This document shows positions 7,668 to 17,356 of a stretch of DNA of 64,000 nucleotides, piece after piece. This DNA comes from JAFGBI01 sp964480725. Its GTDB lineage: Bacteria; Myxococcota_A; Polyangia; Polyangiales; Polyangiaceae. A program made the position numbers and the translations under genes. Every line of letters starts with the position of its first letter. The stretch's first letter is position 1. A model generated the notes under the pieces. The model had not been told where the DNA came from, searched no databases, and saw nothing but the letters and a program-made list of their open reading frames with translations. The stretch spans positions 1 through 64,000 of the forward strand of contig CAYZQO010000023.1 of assembly GCA_964480725.1 (NCBI GenBank), given 5' to 3'.

Positions 7668-8024
7668 ATGGCGAAGCTCACTGCGAGGGACCGCCGGAAG
7701 TTCCGGATTCGTAACAAGGTCAGCGGGACGGGAGAGCGCCCGCGGCTCAACGTCTTCCGTAGCGCGAAGCACATCTACGCGCAGGTGGTCGACGACAACA
7801 CGATGAAGACGCTTGCTGCGGCGTCCACGCTGTCGCCCGACCTCAAGGGGACGCTCGCGGCGGACAAGAAGACCGACGCGGCCAAGAAGGTGGGCGCGCT
7901 GATCGCCAAGATGTGCCTCGAGAAGCAGGTGCTGAAGGTGGTGTTCGACCGTAATGGATACCGATACCACGGGCGGGTCAAGGCGCTCGCCGAGGCGGCT
8001 CGGGAGGCCGGGCTGCAGTTCTGA
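7668..8024 (+). CDS. rplR: 50S ribosomal protein L18
   Basis: The 118-residue protein has the L18 core (RPRLNVFRSAKHIYAQVVDD and the C-terminal FDRNGYRYHGRVKALAEAAREAGLQF). L18 carries 5S rRNA into the 50S subunit together with L5. A GGAAAG site precedes the ATG. A 33-base gap separates it from rplF. Confidence 0.97.
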   Translation: MAKLTARDRRKFRIRNKVSGTGERPRLNVFRSAKHIYAQVVDDNTMKTLAAASTLSPDLKGTLAADKKTDAAKKVGALIAKMCLEKQVLKVVFDRNGYRYHGRVKALAEAAREAGLQF

Positions 8025-8110
8025 GCAGCGGTCGCTCCAGGACGGGAGAGGGCGAGCGGACCACGCTCGACGACGTGAGCAGGAACCCCAGAACGAACGG
8101 GATCATCGCA

Positions 8111-8701
8111 ATGGCTTTTGAACTCCAAGTTGACGAGGAAAAGCTCAAGGAGCGCGTCATCAACATCAACCGCGTCGCCAAGGTGGTGAAGGGCGGTCGG
8201 CGCTTCAGCTTCTCCGCGCTGGTCGTCGTGGGTGACGAGGCGGGCCACGTGGGCGTGGGGATGGGCAAGGCCAACGAGGTGCCCGAGGCCATCCGCAAGG
8301 GCAACGATCAGGCGCGCAAGAACATGTTCAAGGTTCCCATGATCGGTGCGACCGTTCCGCACGGCGTCGTGGGCGAGTTCGGCGCCGGCCGCGTCCTGCT
8401 GCGCCCCGCGGCGCCCGGAACGGGCGTGATCGCAGGCGGCGCGGTGCGGGCGGTGGTCGAGTCGGCGGGGATCCACGATATCCTCACCAAGTCGCTCGGC
8501 TCGTCCAACAAGTACAACGTCGTCCACGCCACCATCGAGGCGTTGCGGAGGCTCCGGGTGGCCGCCAGCGTCGCGTCTGACCGGAGCCTGGACGTGGCCG
8601 AGGTCGCGTGGGACTACCCCGTGGCCAAGGTGTCGGCCAAGACCGCGCAGGCGAGCTCCATCGTGTCGGGCGCCGCCGTGGAGCCGGGAGGTGCCGGATG
8701 A
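8111..8701 (+). CDS. rpsE: 30S ribosomal protein S5
   Basis: The protein contains the double-stranded RNA-binding-like domain of S5 (LKERVININRVAKVVKGGRR, VGVGMGKANEVPEAI) and the LLRPAAPGTGVIAGG motif. S5 shapes the mRNA entry channel and affects accuracy. An upstream GTG at 8075 is in frame but lacks family-like sequence; ATG at 8111 gives 196 residues with a normal N-terminus. The C-terminal 25 residues are an extra tail. The stop overlaps rpmD. Confidence 0.93.
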   Translation: MAFELQVDEEKLKERVININRVAKVVKGGRRFSFSALVVVGDEAGHVGVGMGKANEVPEAIRKGNDQARKNMFKVPMIGATVPHGVVGEFGAGRVLLRPAAPGTGVIAGGAVRAVVESAGIHDILTKSLGSSNKYNVVHATIEALRRLRVAASVASDRSLDVAEVAWDYPVAKVSAKTAQASSIVSGAAVEPGGAG

Positions 8702-8889
8702 CGAGCAAGCAGCTCAGGGTTCGTCAGGTGCGGAGCGAGATCAACCGGCCGCACCCGCAGCGGCGAGTCCTCCAGGGGCTCGGGCTCCGCGGCCCAGGGT
8801 CCGCGGTCACGGTGGCCAACACTCCGTCGTTCCGCGGCATGATCAAGAAGGTGATGCACCTCGTCGAGGTGGAGGAGCTGAACCAATGA
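8698..8889 (+). CDS. rpmD: 50S ribosomal protein L30
   Basis: The 63-residue protein reads LRVRQVRSEINRPHPQRRVL and PSFRGMIKKVMHLVEVEE, the L30 pattern. It starts at an ATG overlapping the rpsE stop (ATGA) and its own stop overlaps the rplO ATG. L30 binds 5S/23S rRNA and is dispensable in some lineages. Confidence 0.95.
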   Translation: MTSKQLRVRQVRSEINRPHPQRRVLQGLGLRGPGSAVTVANTPSFRGMIKKVMHLVEVEELNQ

Positions 8890-9386
8890 CCGACGTCCTC
8901 TCGCGCCTCGCGCCTCCGCCTGGCGCGCGTCATTCGGAGAAGCGGGTGGGGCGCGGCATCGGCTCCCGGCTCGGCAAGACCGCGGGTCGCGGCCAGAAGG
9001 GCCAGAAGGCGCGCTCTGGCGGCAACATCAACAAGCTGCACTTCCAGGGTGGGCAAACGCCGTTGCAGCGTCGCCTGCCCAAGCGCGGCTTCAACCCGCC
9101 TTTTCCGGTTTCGACCGTCGCCGTCAACGTCGGCGACCTGGAGCGGTTCGACGCGGGCACGGCGGTGGACGAGGCCAAGCTTCGCGAGGCGCGCCTCGTC
9201 CAGGGGCGCGGCGTGCGCGTGAAGATCCTTGGCGAGGGGACCTTGACCCGGGCGCTCACCGTCACGGCGCACGCCTTCAGCAAGAGCGCCGCGGAGAAGA
9301 TCCGGAGCGCGGGCGGACAGGTCGTGGCGCTGGAGGCGGTCGAAGAGCCGGCGCCGGCCACCGATGGCGATTCGACCGCCAGCTGA
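8886..9386 (+). CDS. rplO: 50S ribosomal protein L15
   Basis: The glycine/arginine-rich N-terminus (SEKRVGRGIGSRLGKTAGRG, GQKARSGG) and FQGGQTPLQRRLPKRGF are diagnostic. L15 is a late assembly protein of the 50S. The 166-residue product has an extra C-terminal ~20 residues compared with the usual 145. A 101-base gap separates it from secY. Confidence 0.96.
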   Translation: MTDVLSRLAPPPGARHSEKRVGRGIGSRLGKTAGRGQKGQKARSGGNINKLHFQGGQTPLQRRLPKRGFNPPFPVSTVAVNVGDLERFDAGTAVDEAKLREARLVQGRGVRVKILGEGTLTRALTVTAHAFSKSAAEKIRSAGGQVVALEAVEEPAPATDGDSTAS

Positions 9387-9487
9387 TGGCGAGGCGGCGC
9401 GGGGACTCTGAAGTCGAGGCAACGGCAACGGGTGCGAAAGGTTCAGTGACACCAATCCACCGAGATCCGGTGCGCGGGTAGTTCCCG

Positions 9488-10819
9488 ATGGCGGTCTTCC
9501 AGGGCTTCTCCAACATCTTCAAGGTCCCCGAGCTGCGGCGTCGGGTGGTCTTCACGCTTGGGCTGCTCGCGGTCTATCGGGTGGGTGTGTTCATCACCAC
9601 CCCCGGGGTAGACCGGACGGTCATGAAGAACATCATGAGCCGCCAGGGTGGGATCCTGGGGCTCTTCAACCTGTTTTCCGGTGGCGCGCTCGAGAACCTC
9701 TCGATCTTCGCCCTCGGGATCATGCCGTACATCTCGACCAGCATCATCATGCAGCTGCTCGGCATGGTGAGCAAACAGGTCGAGGAGCTGCGCAAAGAGG
9801 GGGAGTCGGGGCGCCGCAAGCTAGAGCAGTACACCCGGTACGGGACGCTGGTGCTGTCCATCTTCCAGTCCTTCGGCGTCGCGATGTACCTTGAGGGGCT
9901 CAACAACCAGTCGATGGGCGGGGGCGCCGTCGGCGACGTGGTCAACGACCCGGGGTGGGGCTTCCGGCTGCTCACCGTGCTGTCGCTCACGACAGGCACC
10001 ACGCTCATCATGTGGCTCGGTGAGCAGATCACTGACCGGGGCGTCGGCAACGGCATCTCGCTCATCATCTTCGCCGGGATCGTCGCCGCCTTCCCGCCTT
10101 CGATCGCCCAGTACTGGCAGTCGACGGGCGGCGAGGTGCAGCCGCTCACGGTCGCGGTCATTGGGGCCGTGTTGCTGGTGAGCCTCGCCACGGTGGTGTT
10201 CTTCGAGCGGGCTCAACGCCAGATCCCGATTCAGTACTCGCGGCGGCAGGTCGGACGTCGCATCTACGGCGAGCAGAGCGCGCACCTGCCGCTCAAGGTG
10301 AACATGGCGAGCATGATCCCGCCGATCTTCGCCTCGAGCTTGCTGATGTTCCCCTCGACCCTGGCGAACTTCAACGTCCCGGGGATGAACTACTTCAGCT
10401 CGCTGCTGAACCGGGGGGACTGGATCTTCAACGGCCTGTACGCCGCGCTGATCATCTTCTTCGCCTTCTTCTACACCGCCGTGACGTTCCAGCCGGTGGA
10501 CGTCGCAGACAACCTGAAGAAGCAGTCGGCGAACATTCCGGGCATCCGTCCTGGGAAGCAGACTGCGGAGTACATCGACGGCGTTCTGACGCGCATCACG
10601 GTCGGCGGGGCCATCTACCTCGCGGCCATCTGCGTCCTGCCAAGCGTCATCGCGGGGTATTTCCGCGTGCCGTTTCAGTTCGGCGGTACCAGCCTCCTCA
10701 TCGTGGTTGGTGTGGCGCTGGAAACCGTTAACCAGATTGAAGCGCACCTCATCACGCGGAGCTATGAGGGCCTGACCGGGCCGCGGACCAGTCGCCTCAG
10801 TGGGAGGCGGCCGGCTTGA
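9488..10819 (+). CDS. secY: Protein translocase subunit SecY
   Basis: The 443-residue protein is a ten-helix membrane channel with family motifs GIMPYISTSIIMQLL, GEQITDRGVGNGISLIIFAG and the late loop NIPGIRPGKQTAEYID. SecY forms the Sec translocon with SecE and SecG. Its place after rplO is the classic end of the spc operon. The stop lies close before adk with no terminator visible, so adk is probably cotranscribed. Confidence 0.97.
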   Translation: MAVFQGFSNIFKVPELRRRVVFTLGLLAVYRVGVFITTPGVDRTVMKNIMSRQGGILGLFNLFSGGALENLSIFALGIMPYISTSIIMQLLGMVSKQVEELRKEGESGRRKLEQYTRYGTLVLSIFQSFGVAMYLEGLNNQSMGGGAVGDVVNDPGWGFRLLTVLSLTTGTTLIMWLGEQITDRGVGNGISLIIFAGIVAAFPPSIAQYWQSTGGEVQPLTVAVIGAVLLVSLATVVFFERAQRQIPIQYSRRQVGRRIYGEQSAHLPLKVNMASMIPPIFASSLLMFPSTLANFNVPGMNYFSSLLNRGDWIFNGLYAALIIFFAFFYTAVTFQPVDVADNLKKQSANIPGIRPGKQTAEYIDGVLTRITVGGAIYLAAICVLPSVIAGYFRVPFQFGGTSLLIVVGVALETVNQIEAHLITRSYEGLTGPRTSRLSGRRPA

Positions 10820-10854
10820 CCGGGTCGAGTTTGCGCCAGGGAGAGGGATCAGCC

Positions 10855-11481
10855 ATGCGTCTCGTTCTCGTCGGGCCGCCTGCGAGCGGCAAAGGCACTC
10901 AGGCAGCGTCGCTGTGCGACCGGCTGCAAGTGCCGAAGATCTCCACCGGTGACATGCTCAGAGCCGCCCGAGCGGCCGGTACGCCGCTGGGGGTGGAGGC
11001 GGACCGCTTCATGGCGGCGGGCAAGCTGGTTCCGGACGATGTGGTCATCGGCCTTGTGGACGAGCGACTCGACGCCCAGGACGTCGCGGCCGGGTTCATC
11101 CTGGATGGGTTCCCGAGAACCGTCCCGCAGGCCGAGGCGCTGTCGGGGCTGCTCACCCGGCGGGGCCGGGCGCTGGACGCGGTGGTTCAGATCGACGTGC
11201 CCCGAGGGCTCCTCGTCGAACGGGCCACCCTGAGGCGCACGGACAAACGCACTGGACAGATATACCACCTAAAGTACAATCCCCCGCCCCCGGATGTCGT
11301 GCTCGAGCATCGGGCCGACGACCGGGAGGAGACGGTGGCCAAGCGCCTCGACGAGTACGAGGCAATGACCGCCGCCCTGCTCCCCCATTACGATCAGCAA
11401 GGGCTGCTCCGCCGCGTCGAAGGTGTGGGTACGCCGGCCGAGGTTTTCGCCCGCATCCTCCGGGCGCTCGGCGTCGATTGA
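10855..11481 (+). CDS. adk: Adenylate kinase
   Basis: The product (208 residues) has the P-loop VGPPASGKGTQAA at the start, ISTGDMLRAA, the FILDGFPRT motif and a short LID-type region (RRTDKRTGQIYHLKYNPPP) without cysteines. It interconverts AMP, ADP and ATP. ATG at 10855 follows a GGGAGAGGGA site; an upstream TTG in frame overlapping secY is unlikely. infA follows directly, whereas many bacteria have map in between. Confidence 0.96.
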   Translation: MRLVLVGPPASGKGTQAASLCDRLQVPKISTGDMLRAARAAGTPLGVEADRFMAAGKLVPDDVVIGLVDERLDAQDVAAGFILDGFPRTVPQAEALSGLLTRRGRALDAVVQIDVPRGLLVERATLRRTDKRTGQIYHLKYNPPPPDVVLEHRADDREETVAKRLDEYEAMTAALLPHYDQQGLLRRVEGVGTPAEVFARILRALGVD

Positions 11482-11524
11482 ACCAGGAGAGGCGACGACG
11501 GAAGAAGAACCAGGCAGGCGTGGC

Positions 11525-11707
11525 GTGATCGCGGAGGTGCTGCCCCGCGCAATGTTCCTGGTCCGGCTCGACGACGGGCGGACCGTGCGAGCGGGTATCA
11601 AGGCGGCGGCGCGGCACTCGACAGTGCGCTTCATCGCCGGCGACGGCGTCATGGTTCGGCTTTCGCCCTACGATCTTAACCGCGGACAGATCCTGAAGAA
11701 AATCTAG
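11525..11707 (+). CDS. infA: Translation initiation factor IF-1, unusual N-terminus
   Basis: The S1/OB-fold body of IF-1 is clear: VIAEVLPRAMFLVRLDDGR, VRFIAGDGVMVRLSPYDLNRGQI. IF-1 binds the 30S A site during initiation. The usual MAKEDxIxxEG start is not encoded. The GTG at 11525 gives only 60 residues, against about 72 in the family. The same frame stays open upstream to a GTG at 11423 inside adk, and an ATT lies at 11477; none restores the family N-terminus. An AGGCAGG site favours 11525, but the true start is uncertain. Confidence 0.82.
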   Translation: MIAEVLPRAMFLVRLDDGRTVRAGIKAAARHSTVRFIAGDGVMVRLSPYDLNRGQILKKI

Positions 11708-11717
11708 AGGCACGGCC

Positions 11718-11831
11718 ATGAAGGTGCGCCCCAGCGTCAAAAAGATTTGTGACAAGTGCAAGATCATCAAGCGGCACGGCGTCGTCCGCGTGATCTGCAC
11801 CAACCCGCGCCACAAGCAGCGGCAAGGATAG
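11718..11831 (+). CDS. rpmJ: 50S ribosomal protein L36, zinc-binding type
   Basis: A 37-residue frame starting MKVRPSVKKICDKCKIIKR has the C-C-C-H zinc pattern (C11, C14, C27, H32) of the C+ form of L36. It lies between infA and rpsM, its usual position at the head of the alpha operon. The ATG is 10 bases after the infA stop. Confidence 0.96.
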   Translation: MKVRPSVKKICDKCKIIKRHGVVRVICTNPRHKQRQG

Positions 11832-11834
11832 CAA

Positions 11835-12200
11835 ATGGCACGTATCGCAGGAGTGGACCTTCCGCGCCGCAAGGCGATCGCCTTCGCGCTCCCGTACATT
11901 TATGGCATCGGACGTCGGAACGCGCTGACTATCTGCCAGAAGGCCGGCGTGTCCACCGCGAAGCACGTGGAGGACCTCACCGACACCGAGGTGAAGGCGA
12001 TTCGTGAGACGATCGAGGCGGAGTTCCGCGTCGAGGGCGACCTCAGGCGTGATCTCCAGGCCAACATCAAGCGGCTCATGGATCTGGGCTGCTACCGGGG
12101 CCTGCGGCACCGTAAGGGGTTGCCGGTGAACGGTCAGCGTACTCACACCAACGCGCGGACTCGCAAGGGGCCACGCAAGGGGATGGCACGGCGCAAGTGA
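11835..12200 (+). CDS. rpsM: 30S ribosomal protein S13
   Basis: The 121-residue protein starts MARIAGVDLPRRKAIAFALP and ends with the RGQRTHTNARTRKGPRKG-type basic tail (here PVNGQRTHTNARTRKGPRK). S13 contacts L5 and the P-site tRNA across the intersubunit bridge. It begins 3 bases after rpmJ. Confidence 0.97.
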   Translation: MARIAGVDLPRRKAIAFALPYIYGIGRRNALTICQKAGVSTAKHVEDLTDTEVKAIRETIEAEFRVEGDLRRDLQANIKRLMDLGCYRGLRHRKGLPVNGQRTHTNARTRKGPRKGMARRK

Positions 12201-12269
12201 GGCGCCGGCGCCGCTCGAGGGAGCGGCTGACATGGCACTTCCCGGACTCCGGAGCCTAGGGCACTCGAG

Positions 12270-12662
12270 ATGGCACAACCCAAGAAGCGGACCACCAAGA
12301 AGGTCGTCAAGAAGAACATCGGCACGGGCATCGCCCACATCAAGTCGACGTTCAACAACACGATCGTCACCATTACGGATCTCAGCGGCAACGCAATCTC
12401 CTGGGCTAGCTCGGGAGCGCGCGGCTTCAAGGGTTCGCGCAAGAGCACGCCGTTCGCCGCGCAGTTGGCGGCTGAGGAGGCGGCGCGGCGGGCGATGGAG
12501 CACGGGATGCGGTCAGTGGCCGTGTTCGTGAAGGGCCCTGGGGCCGGGCGTGAGAGCGCTCTCCGCGCGCTCACGCAAGCCGGCTTCCGCGTGACCTTGA
12601 TCCGGGACGTGACGCCGATCCCCCACAACGGGTGCCGACCCCCGAAGCGTCGTCGAGTTTGA
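12270..12662 (+). CDS. rpsK: 30S ribosomal protein S11
   Basis: The 130-residue protein contains GIAHIKSTFNNTIVTITD and the C-terminal DVTPIPHNGCRPPKRRRV signature of S11. S11 shapes the platform and the Shine-Dalgarno helix site. A 69-base gap separates it from rpsM. Confidence 0.97.
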   Translation: MAQPKKRTTKKVVKKNIGTGIAHIKSTFNNTIVTITDLSGNAISWASSGARGFKGSRKSTPFAAQLAAEEAARRAMEHGMRSVAVFVKGPGAGRESALRALTQAGFRVTLIRDVTPIPHNGCRPPKRRRV

Positions 12663-12674
12663 GGAGAGACAGTC

Positions 12675-13304
12675 ATGGCCCGCTACATCGGTGCAGTCTG
12701 CAAGCTCTGTCGTCGCGAGGGGACCAAGCTCTACCTGAAGGGGGAGCGCTGCTTCGGTGAGAAGTGCGCCTTCTCGCGGCGTCCCTACCCTCCCGGCCAG
12801 CACGGACAGGGTCGAATCAAGCTGAGTGAGTACGCCCTGCGGCTGCGCGAGAAGCAGAAGACCCGCCGCATTTACGGACTGCTGGAGCAGCAGTTCCGCA
12901 GCTACTACGCCCAGGCCTCGAGCATGAAGGGGCGAACGGGTGAGGAGATGCTCGGCGTGCTCGAGCGTCGTCTCGACAACGTCGTCCACCGCATGGGCTT
13001 CGCCGTGACGCGCGCGCAGGGGCGCCAGTTGGTGCGCCACAACCACGTGCTGGTGAACGGCAAGCGCGTCAACATCCCCAGCTACCGCGTCAATGTCGGG
13101 GACAAGATCTCCCTGCGGGAGTCGAGCCGACAGATCGCTTTTGTGCAGACTGCCCTCGCGGCCGCCGACACGCGCCCGCGGGCGAGTTGGGTGGAGGTGG
13201 ACAAGGCCGCCCTCACCGGAGTCTTCAAGTCGTTGCCTGTGCGCGACGAGATGAACGAGCCGGCCATCCGTGAGCAGCTCGTGGTCGAGTACTACTCGCG
13301 CTGA
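12675..13304 (+). CDS. rpsD: 30S ribosomal protein S4, zinc-binding type
   Basis: The 209-residue protein has four N-terminal cysteines (C9, C12, C26, C31) for zinc, then KLSEYALRLREKQKTRRIYG and an S4 RNA-binding domain (RLDNVVHRMGFAVTRAQGRQ). S4 nucleates 30S assembly and, in E. coli, represses the alpha operon. With S14 and L36 it shows that this cluster encodes the zinc forms of these proteins. Confidence 0.97.
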   Translation: MARYIGAVCKLCRREGTKLYLKGERCFGEKCAFSRRPYPPGQHGQGRIKLSEYALRLREKQKTRRIYGLLEQQFRSYYAQASSMKGRTGEEMLGVLERRLDNVVHRMGFAVTRAQGRQLVRHNHVLVNGKRVNIPSYRVNVGDKISLRESSRQIAFVQTALAAADTRPRASWVEVDKAALTGVFKSLPVRDEMNEPAIREQLVVEYYSR

Positions 13305-13390
13305 TATTTCGACGCGACGTCGGTGGCGGCGCGACGTCCACCATCGGGTGGGCAGGGCGCCCCGGCGTTCGCTGCCCCCCGACGTTGCCC

Positions 13391-13421
13391 TTGACCGAGC
13401 TTGCCAGGACTTGAATAGGAT
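13391..13421 (+). promoter_or_regulatory. Possible promoter in the rpsD-rpoA gap
   Basis: TTGACC (13391-13396) is followed by AATAGG at 17-base or TAGGAT at 19-base spacing, in an AT-richer patch of the 209-base gap before rpoA. A GGGCAG/CTGCCC inverted repeat lies upstream at 13350-13377. An internal promoter giving rpoA-rplQ extra transcription is plausible but unproven. Confidence 0.35.
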
Positions 13422-13513
13422 TTGAACGCGGGCAGACCGCGGAGCACGACGGCGGAGCGGATTCCCCGGCGTGCTCGGGATGGTCGCGCGAACCCCGAAG
13501 CGAGGAGGCCCCG

Positions 13514-14539
<1,026 letters not shown>

Positions 14540-14698
14540 TGGCATGGTGCCCATCGTGCCGGGTGGCGGGAACGCGCGGCCGGCGGCACCGGAGAATGAA
14601 GCTTTCGCCCGTTGGTTGCCGACTTTGGTGGACGGGCTCACGAGATGCTGACGGAGACTCACCTCGAGGCCCGCGGGAGCGGGCGGTAGGAGCAGACG

Positions 14699-15193
14699 AT
14701 GCGACACGGTAACGCGGGGCGCCAATTCAGCCGCAACACCAGCCACCGTCGTGCGATGTTCCGCGCGCTGACAGCGAACCTCGTCACGCACGAGCGCATC
14801 GAGACCACGGACGCGAAGGCGAAGGAGCTCCGGCGCGTGGCGGAGCGGCTGATCACGCAGGCCGTGCGCCTGGGCAAGGTCGCGTACACGCCACTCTCGG
14901 ATCTGAGCCCGGCCGACCGCGCCCGACGGCAGGCGGCGGTCCAGCGAGTGGGCCAGTTCTTGCAGCGCTTCGGCGTCTCGCAGCAGGGCGGGGAGACTCG
15001 CAAGATCGACTTGGTGGAGAAGGTCTTCATCGATCTTGCTCGTCGGTTTCAGGGGCGTCCCGGTGGCTACACGCGGATCGTGAAGCTCGGCCGACGGCGT
15101 GGGGACAATGCCCCCATGTCGCTGGTGGAGTTCGTCGAGGCTGCGCCGGCTGCGGCTGCCGAGGCCAAACCAGCCGCCACCGCGACGGAGTAG
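14699..15193 (+). CDS. rplQ: 50S ribosomal protein L17 with C-terminal tail
   Basis: The protein starts MRHGNAGRQFSRNTSHRRAM, diagnostic of L17, and includes GGYTRIVKLGRRRGDNAPM. After residue ~140 an alanine-rich tail (AAPAAAAEAKPAATATE) extends it to 164 residues, against about 120-130 usual. L17 sits near the tunnel exit. A 159-base gap without a visible gene precedes it. Confidence 0.96.
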   Translation: MRHGNAGRQFSRNTSHRRAMFRALTANLVTHERIETTDAKAKELRRVAERLITQAVRLGKVAYTPLSDLSPADRARRQAAVQRVGQFLQRFGVSQQGGETRKIDLVEKVFIDLARRFQGRPGGYTRIVKLGRRRGDNAPMSLVEFVEAAPAAAAEAKPAATATE

Positions 15194-15328
15194 AGCAGGA
15201 AGGATCTTGGGGGTCGGTTCGGCCCTGGCCCGGCGATCAGCTCAAGCGCCGGGGAGGAACGGTGACCTCGAGCGACGAGGAGGCAGCTGACCTCTTCTAG
15301 AGCGCCGATCAGGTTGCCAATGGCAACT

Positions 15329-15380
15329 GCGCCGCCGAAGACGCACCCCCTCAGGGGTGAGGGTGCGTCTTCAGCGGCGC
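15329..15380 (+). terminator. Large hairpin ending the ribosomal cluster
   Basis: GCGCCGC, then after a short mismatch GAAGACGCACCC, pairs with GGGTGCGTCTTC and GCGGCGC, giving a stem of about 19 pairs around a 12-base loop. No T tract follows on either strand. A smaller repeat, GTTGCC/GGCAAC with loop AAT, lies just before it (15313-15327). The position after rplQ and before a convergent gene suggests a shared terminator. Confidence 0.6.
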
Positions 15381-15429
15381 CTGGGGCGAGATCTGCTCCC
15401 GGTTCGGTGCTCCAGGTCGTTGATCTTTC

Positions 15430-15452
15430 GCAGCAATCAACCTGATTGCTGC
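15430..15452 (-). terminator. Perfect hairpin after the minus-strand HEAT gene
   Basis: GCAGCAATCA and TGATTGCTGC form a perfect 10-pair stem with a 3-base loop, one base beyond the stop codon of the gene at 15454-17343. There is no T tract, so intrinsic termination is uncertain; 3' end protection is an alternative. Confidence 0.5.
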
Positions 15453-15453
15453 T

Positions 15454-17343
15454 CTAGTGCGGCGGTTGCGCGTCGCCCGGGGTGGGAGTGGGTGTGCTGG
15501 GTTCGCCCGTCTCCGGGATTTCCTCGGGATTGGGTGCCACGGCGGCCTGGCGGGAGGCGTGAGCAGCGAGGCCCCTCGCGCTCTCTGGCGGCTCACCCGT
15601 CGCGGGTGCGACAGGGGGGCCGAGGGCAGTCTCGTCCGGCCCCTCGTTCGTGGTTGTCGGTGCGGGGTCCAGGGTTTCGCCGATGTCCGGGGCGTGCTCC
15701 GGAGCTGTGGGCGGCGTCGGGCTCCCACCGCCGCTCATGGCGCGAACCCGGGGCCGTCGCGGCCAGAACGTGATGAACACCGCACCCACCGCGGCGATCA
15801 GCGCGATGATCGCCGCGGCGATCCACCGGTGACGGCGACCCGCGGGCGAGCCGGGGGCGTCGGCTAGCGGAGCCAGGTGGCGCCGCGGTCGAGGGTTGTT
15901 CGCGTCCAGATCCGCGGCGCGTTGCAGCAACTCCTGGTCGACGATCCCCTCTTCGCGAAGGCGTTCCGCATGCAGTGTCAGCCGGAGACTCTCGATCCGG
16001 TTCCGGAGCGTGGGCTGTTCCGCGACCCGCCGGGCCCGCTCCAGCGCCGCCGCTGCGCCGGCGGCGTCGTCGTCGGCAAACCGGTTCGCGTAGGCGAGGT
16101 AGCCCGCGGCCATGGCGCCACGGCGCTCGAATAGCGGACTGCGCGTCAGCACCATGTCGTAGGCGCGGCGCATCCCCACGAGATCCCCGCGCTTCTCCGC
16201 GGCCCGCCCCTGCTCGAACAGCTCGTGCACGCGGGCGAGGCGCAGACGGTCGTGGGCCGCGAAGAGCTCCCGCGCTAAGCGTTGCCACGACCAGTCGCGC
16301 GGGGCGCGCTTGCCCACCGTGTCCTCGTAGGCGTCCCGGAGCTGCCAGGTGCCGACCTCGCCCATCAACGCGACCGCCTGCCGGGCCGCCTCGCGCACCT
16401 GCGCTCGCTCGCTGTTGGCGAACGAAATCACGATGCGGGCGGCATCGGGATCCCGCCCGCGACCGTAGGCGCGGAGAACGTCCGCCAGCGCCTCGGGATC
16501 GCGGACCTGGACCGCCTCGCCGGGGATCGCCCGGCCGAGCGCGTCGAGCCGACGTTTGGCCCATCGTGCCACCTCCTCCGCGCGGTGCCGGCGCGCCTCG
16601 AGCAGCCCAGCAACGGCCCGGTCACCCAGTTTGTCGAGCTGGAGCTGCGTGTCGATGCGCAGGAAGTTGAAGCGCGCGTAGACCTCGATCAGCACGCGCA
16701 CGCTCTCCACGGTTTCGATCGCCACCAGCATGCGGCTCATGGCGAGCACCTGGACGAGATCGCGCCAGGCGTCGCGCTTTGGGTCCGCGTGCGCCACCAC
16801 CATCTCGAAGTAGTCCGGCGTCGCGACCTGCCCCTGGTCGCCAAGCTCGCGGAGCTCGCGCCGGGCGTCGTCCCGGGCGACCCGCCGGATGTCGAGCAGG
16901 TGCTGCTTCATCGCGCCTCGATCCGCGGTGTCGGCTGCGCGATCGAGACGCTGGGCGACCGCCGGTACCAGGCCGGCGTGCACGGTTGCGACCTCGGCGG
17001 CCGCCGCGCGGCGATCCGTCTCCTCCGTCGACACGAGCGCGCTCAGAATGCTCTCGAGCCGCTCCACCTCCGCCGGTTCCGGCTTCCTTGGCGCGAACCG
17101 GGGCACCTCGGGGAGGGGCGGGAGCTCTCCGGCCGCGTCGCCCGGCTGCGCCGACGGCCCCGCGGGGGGGGTGCCGAACGCGGTCACGCTGACCAGCAAG
17201 AGCGTTGCGAAGCCGGTCGTGGCCGCCCGCAGTCGCCGGTGCTTCCGTGGCAGCGCCCAGGGACGAACCGTCGCCGACTCGCACTCCGCGGCGCAGGCCG
17301 GCGCGGGAAAGGAGCCGGGACGCCTCGGTCCGCGCCACCGCAT
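15454..17343 (-). CDS. Uncharacterised HEAT-/TPR-like protein with membrane segments
   Basis: I do not recognise a named family. The ~629-residue product has a hydrophobic stretch near residue 45 (GFATLLLVSVTAFG), a long alpha-helical body rich in Arg/Ala/Glu that resembles HEAT-type repeats (VRVLIEVYARFNFLRIDTQL, ISFANSERAQVREAARQAVA), and TPR-like helices (LFEQGRAAEKRGDLVGMRRA). One clear membrane helix follows near residue 500 (IAAAIIALIAAVGAVFITFW) and then a Pro/Thr/Glu-rich tail. ATG at 17343 is preferred because upstream codons would overlap the acylphosphatase gene. A scaffold role in the envelope is only a guess. Confidence 0.75.
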   Translation of the reverse strand: MRWRGPRRPGSFPAPACAAECESATVRPWALPRKHRRLRAATTGFATLLLVSVTAFGTPPAGPSAQPGDAAGELPPLPEVPRFAPRKPEPAEVERLESILSALVSTEETDRRAAAAEVATVHAGLVPAVAQRLDRAADTADRGAMKQHLLDIRRVARDDARRELRELGDQGQVATPDYFEMVVAHADPKRDAWRDLVQVLAMSRMLVAIETVESVRVLIEVYARFNFLRIDTQLQLDKLGDRAVAGLLEARRHRAEEVARWAKRRLDALGRAIPGEAVQVRDPEALADVLRAYGRGRDPDAARIVISFANSERAQVREAARQAVALMGEVGTWQLRDAYEDTVGKRAPRDWSWQRLARELFAAHDRLRLARVHELFEQGRAAEKRGDLVGMRRAYDMVLTRSPLFERRGAMAAGYLAYANRFADDDAAGAAAALERARRVAEQPTLRNRIESLRLTLHAERLREEGIVDQELLQRAADLDANNPRPRRHLAPLADAPGSPAGRRHRWIAAAIIALIAAVGAVFITFWPRRPRVRAMSGGGSPTPPTAPEHAPDIGETLDPAPTTTNEGPDETALGPPVAPATGEPPESARGLAAHASRQAAVAPNPEEIPETGEPSTPTPTPGDAQPPH

Positions 17344-17356
17344 CGCGACCCAACGT

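Noticed and set aside
8075..8110. Upstream GTG start adding 12 residues to S5
   Set aside because: The extra residues are unlike S5 and ATG 8111 gives the normal family start.
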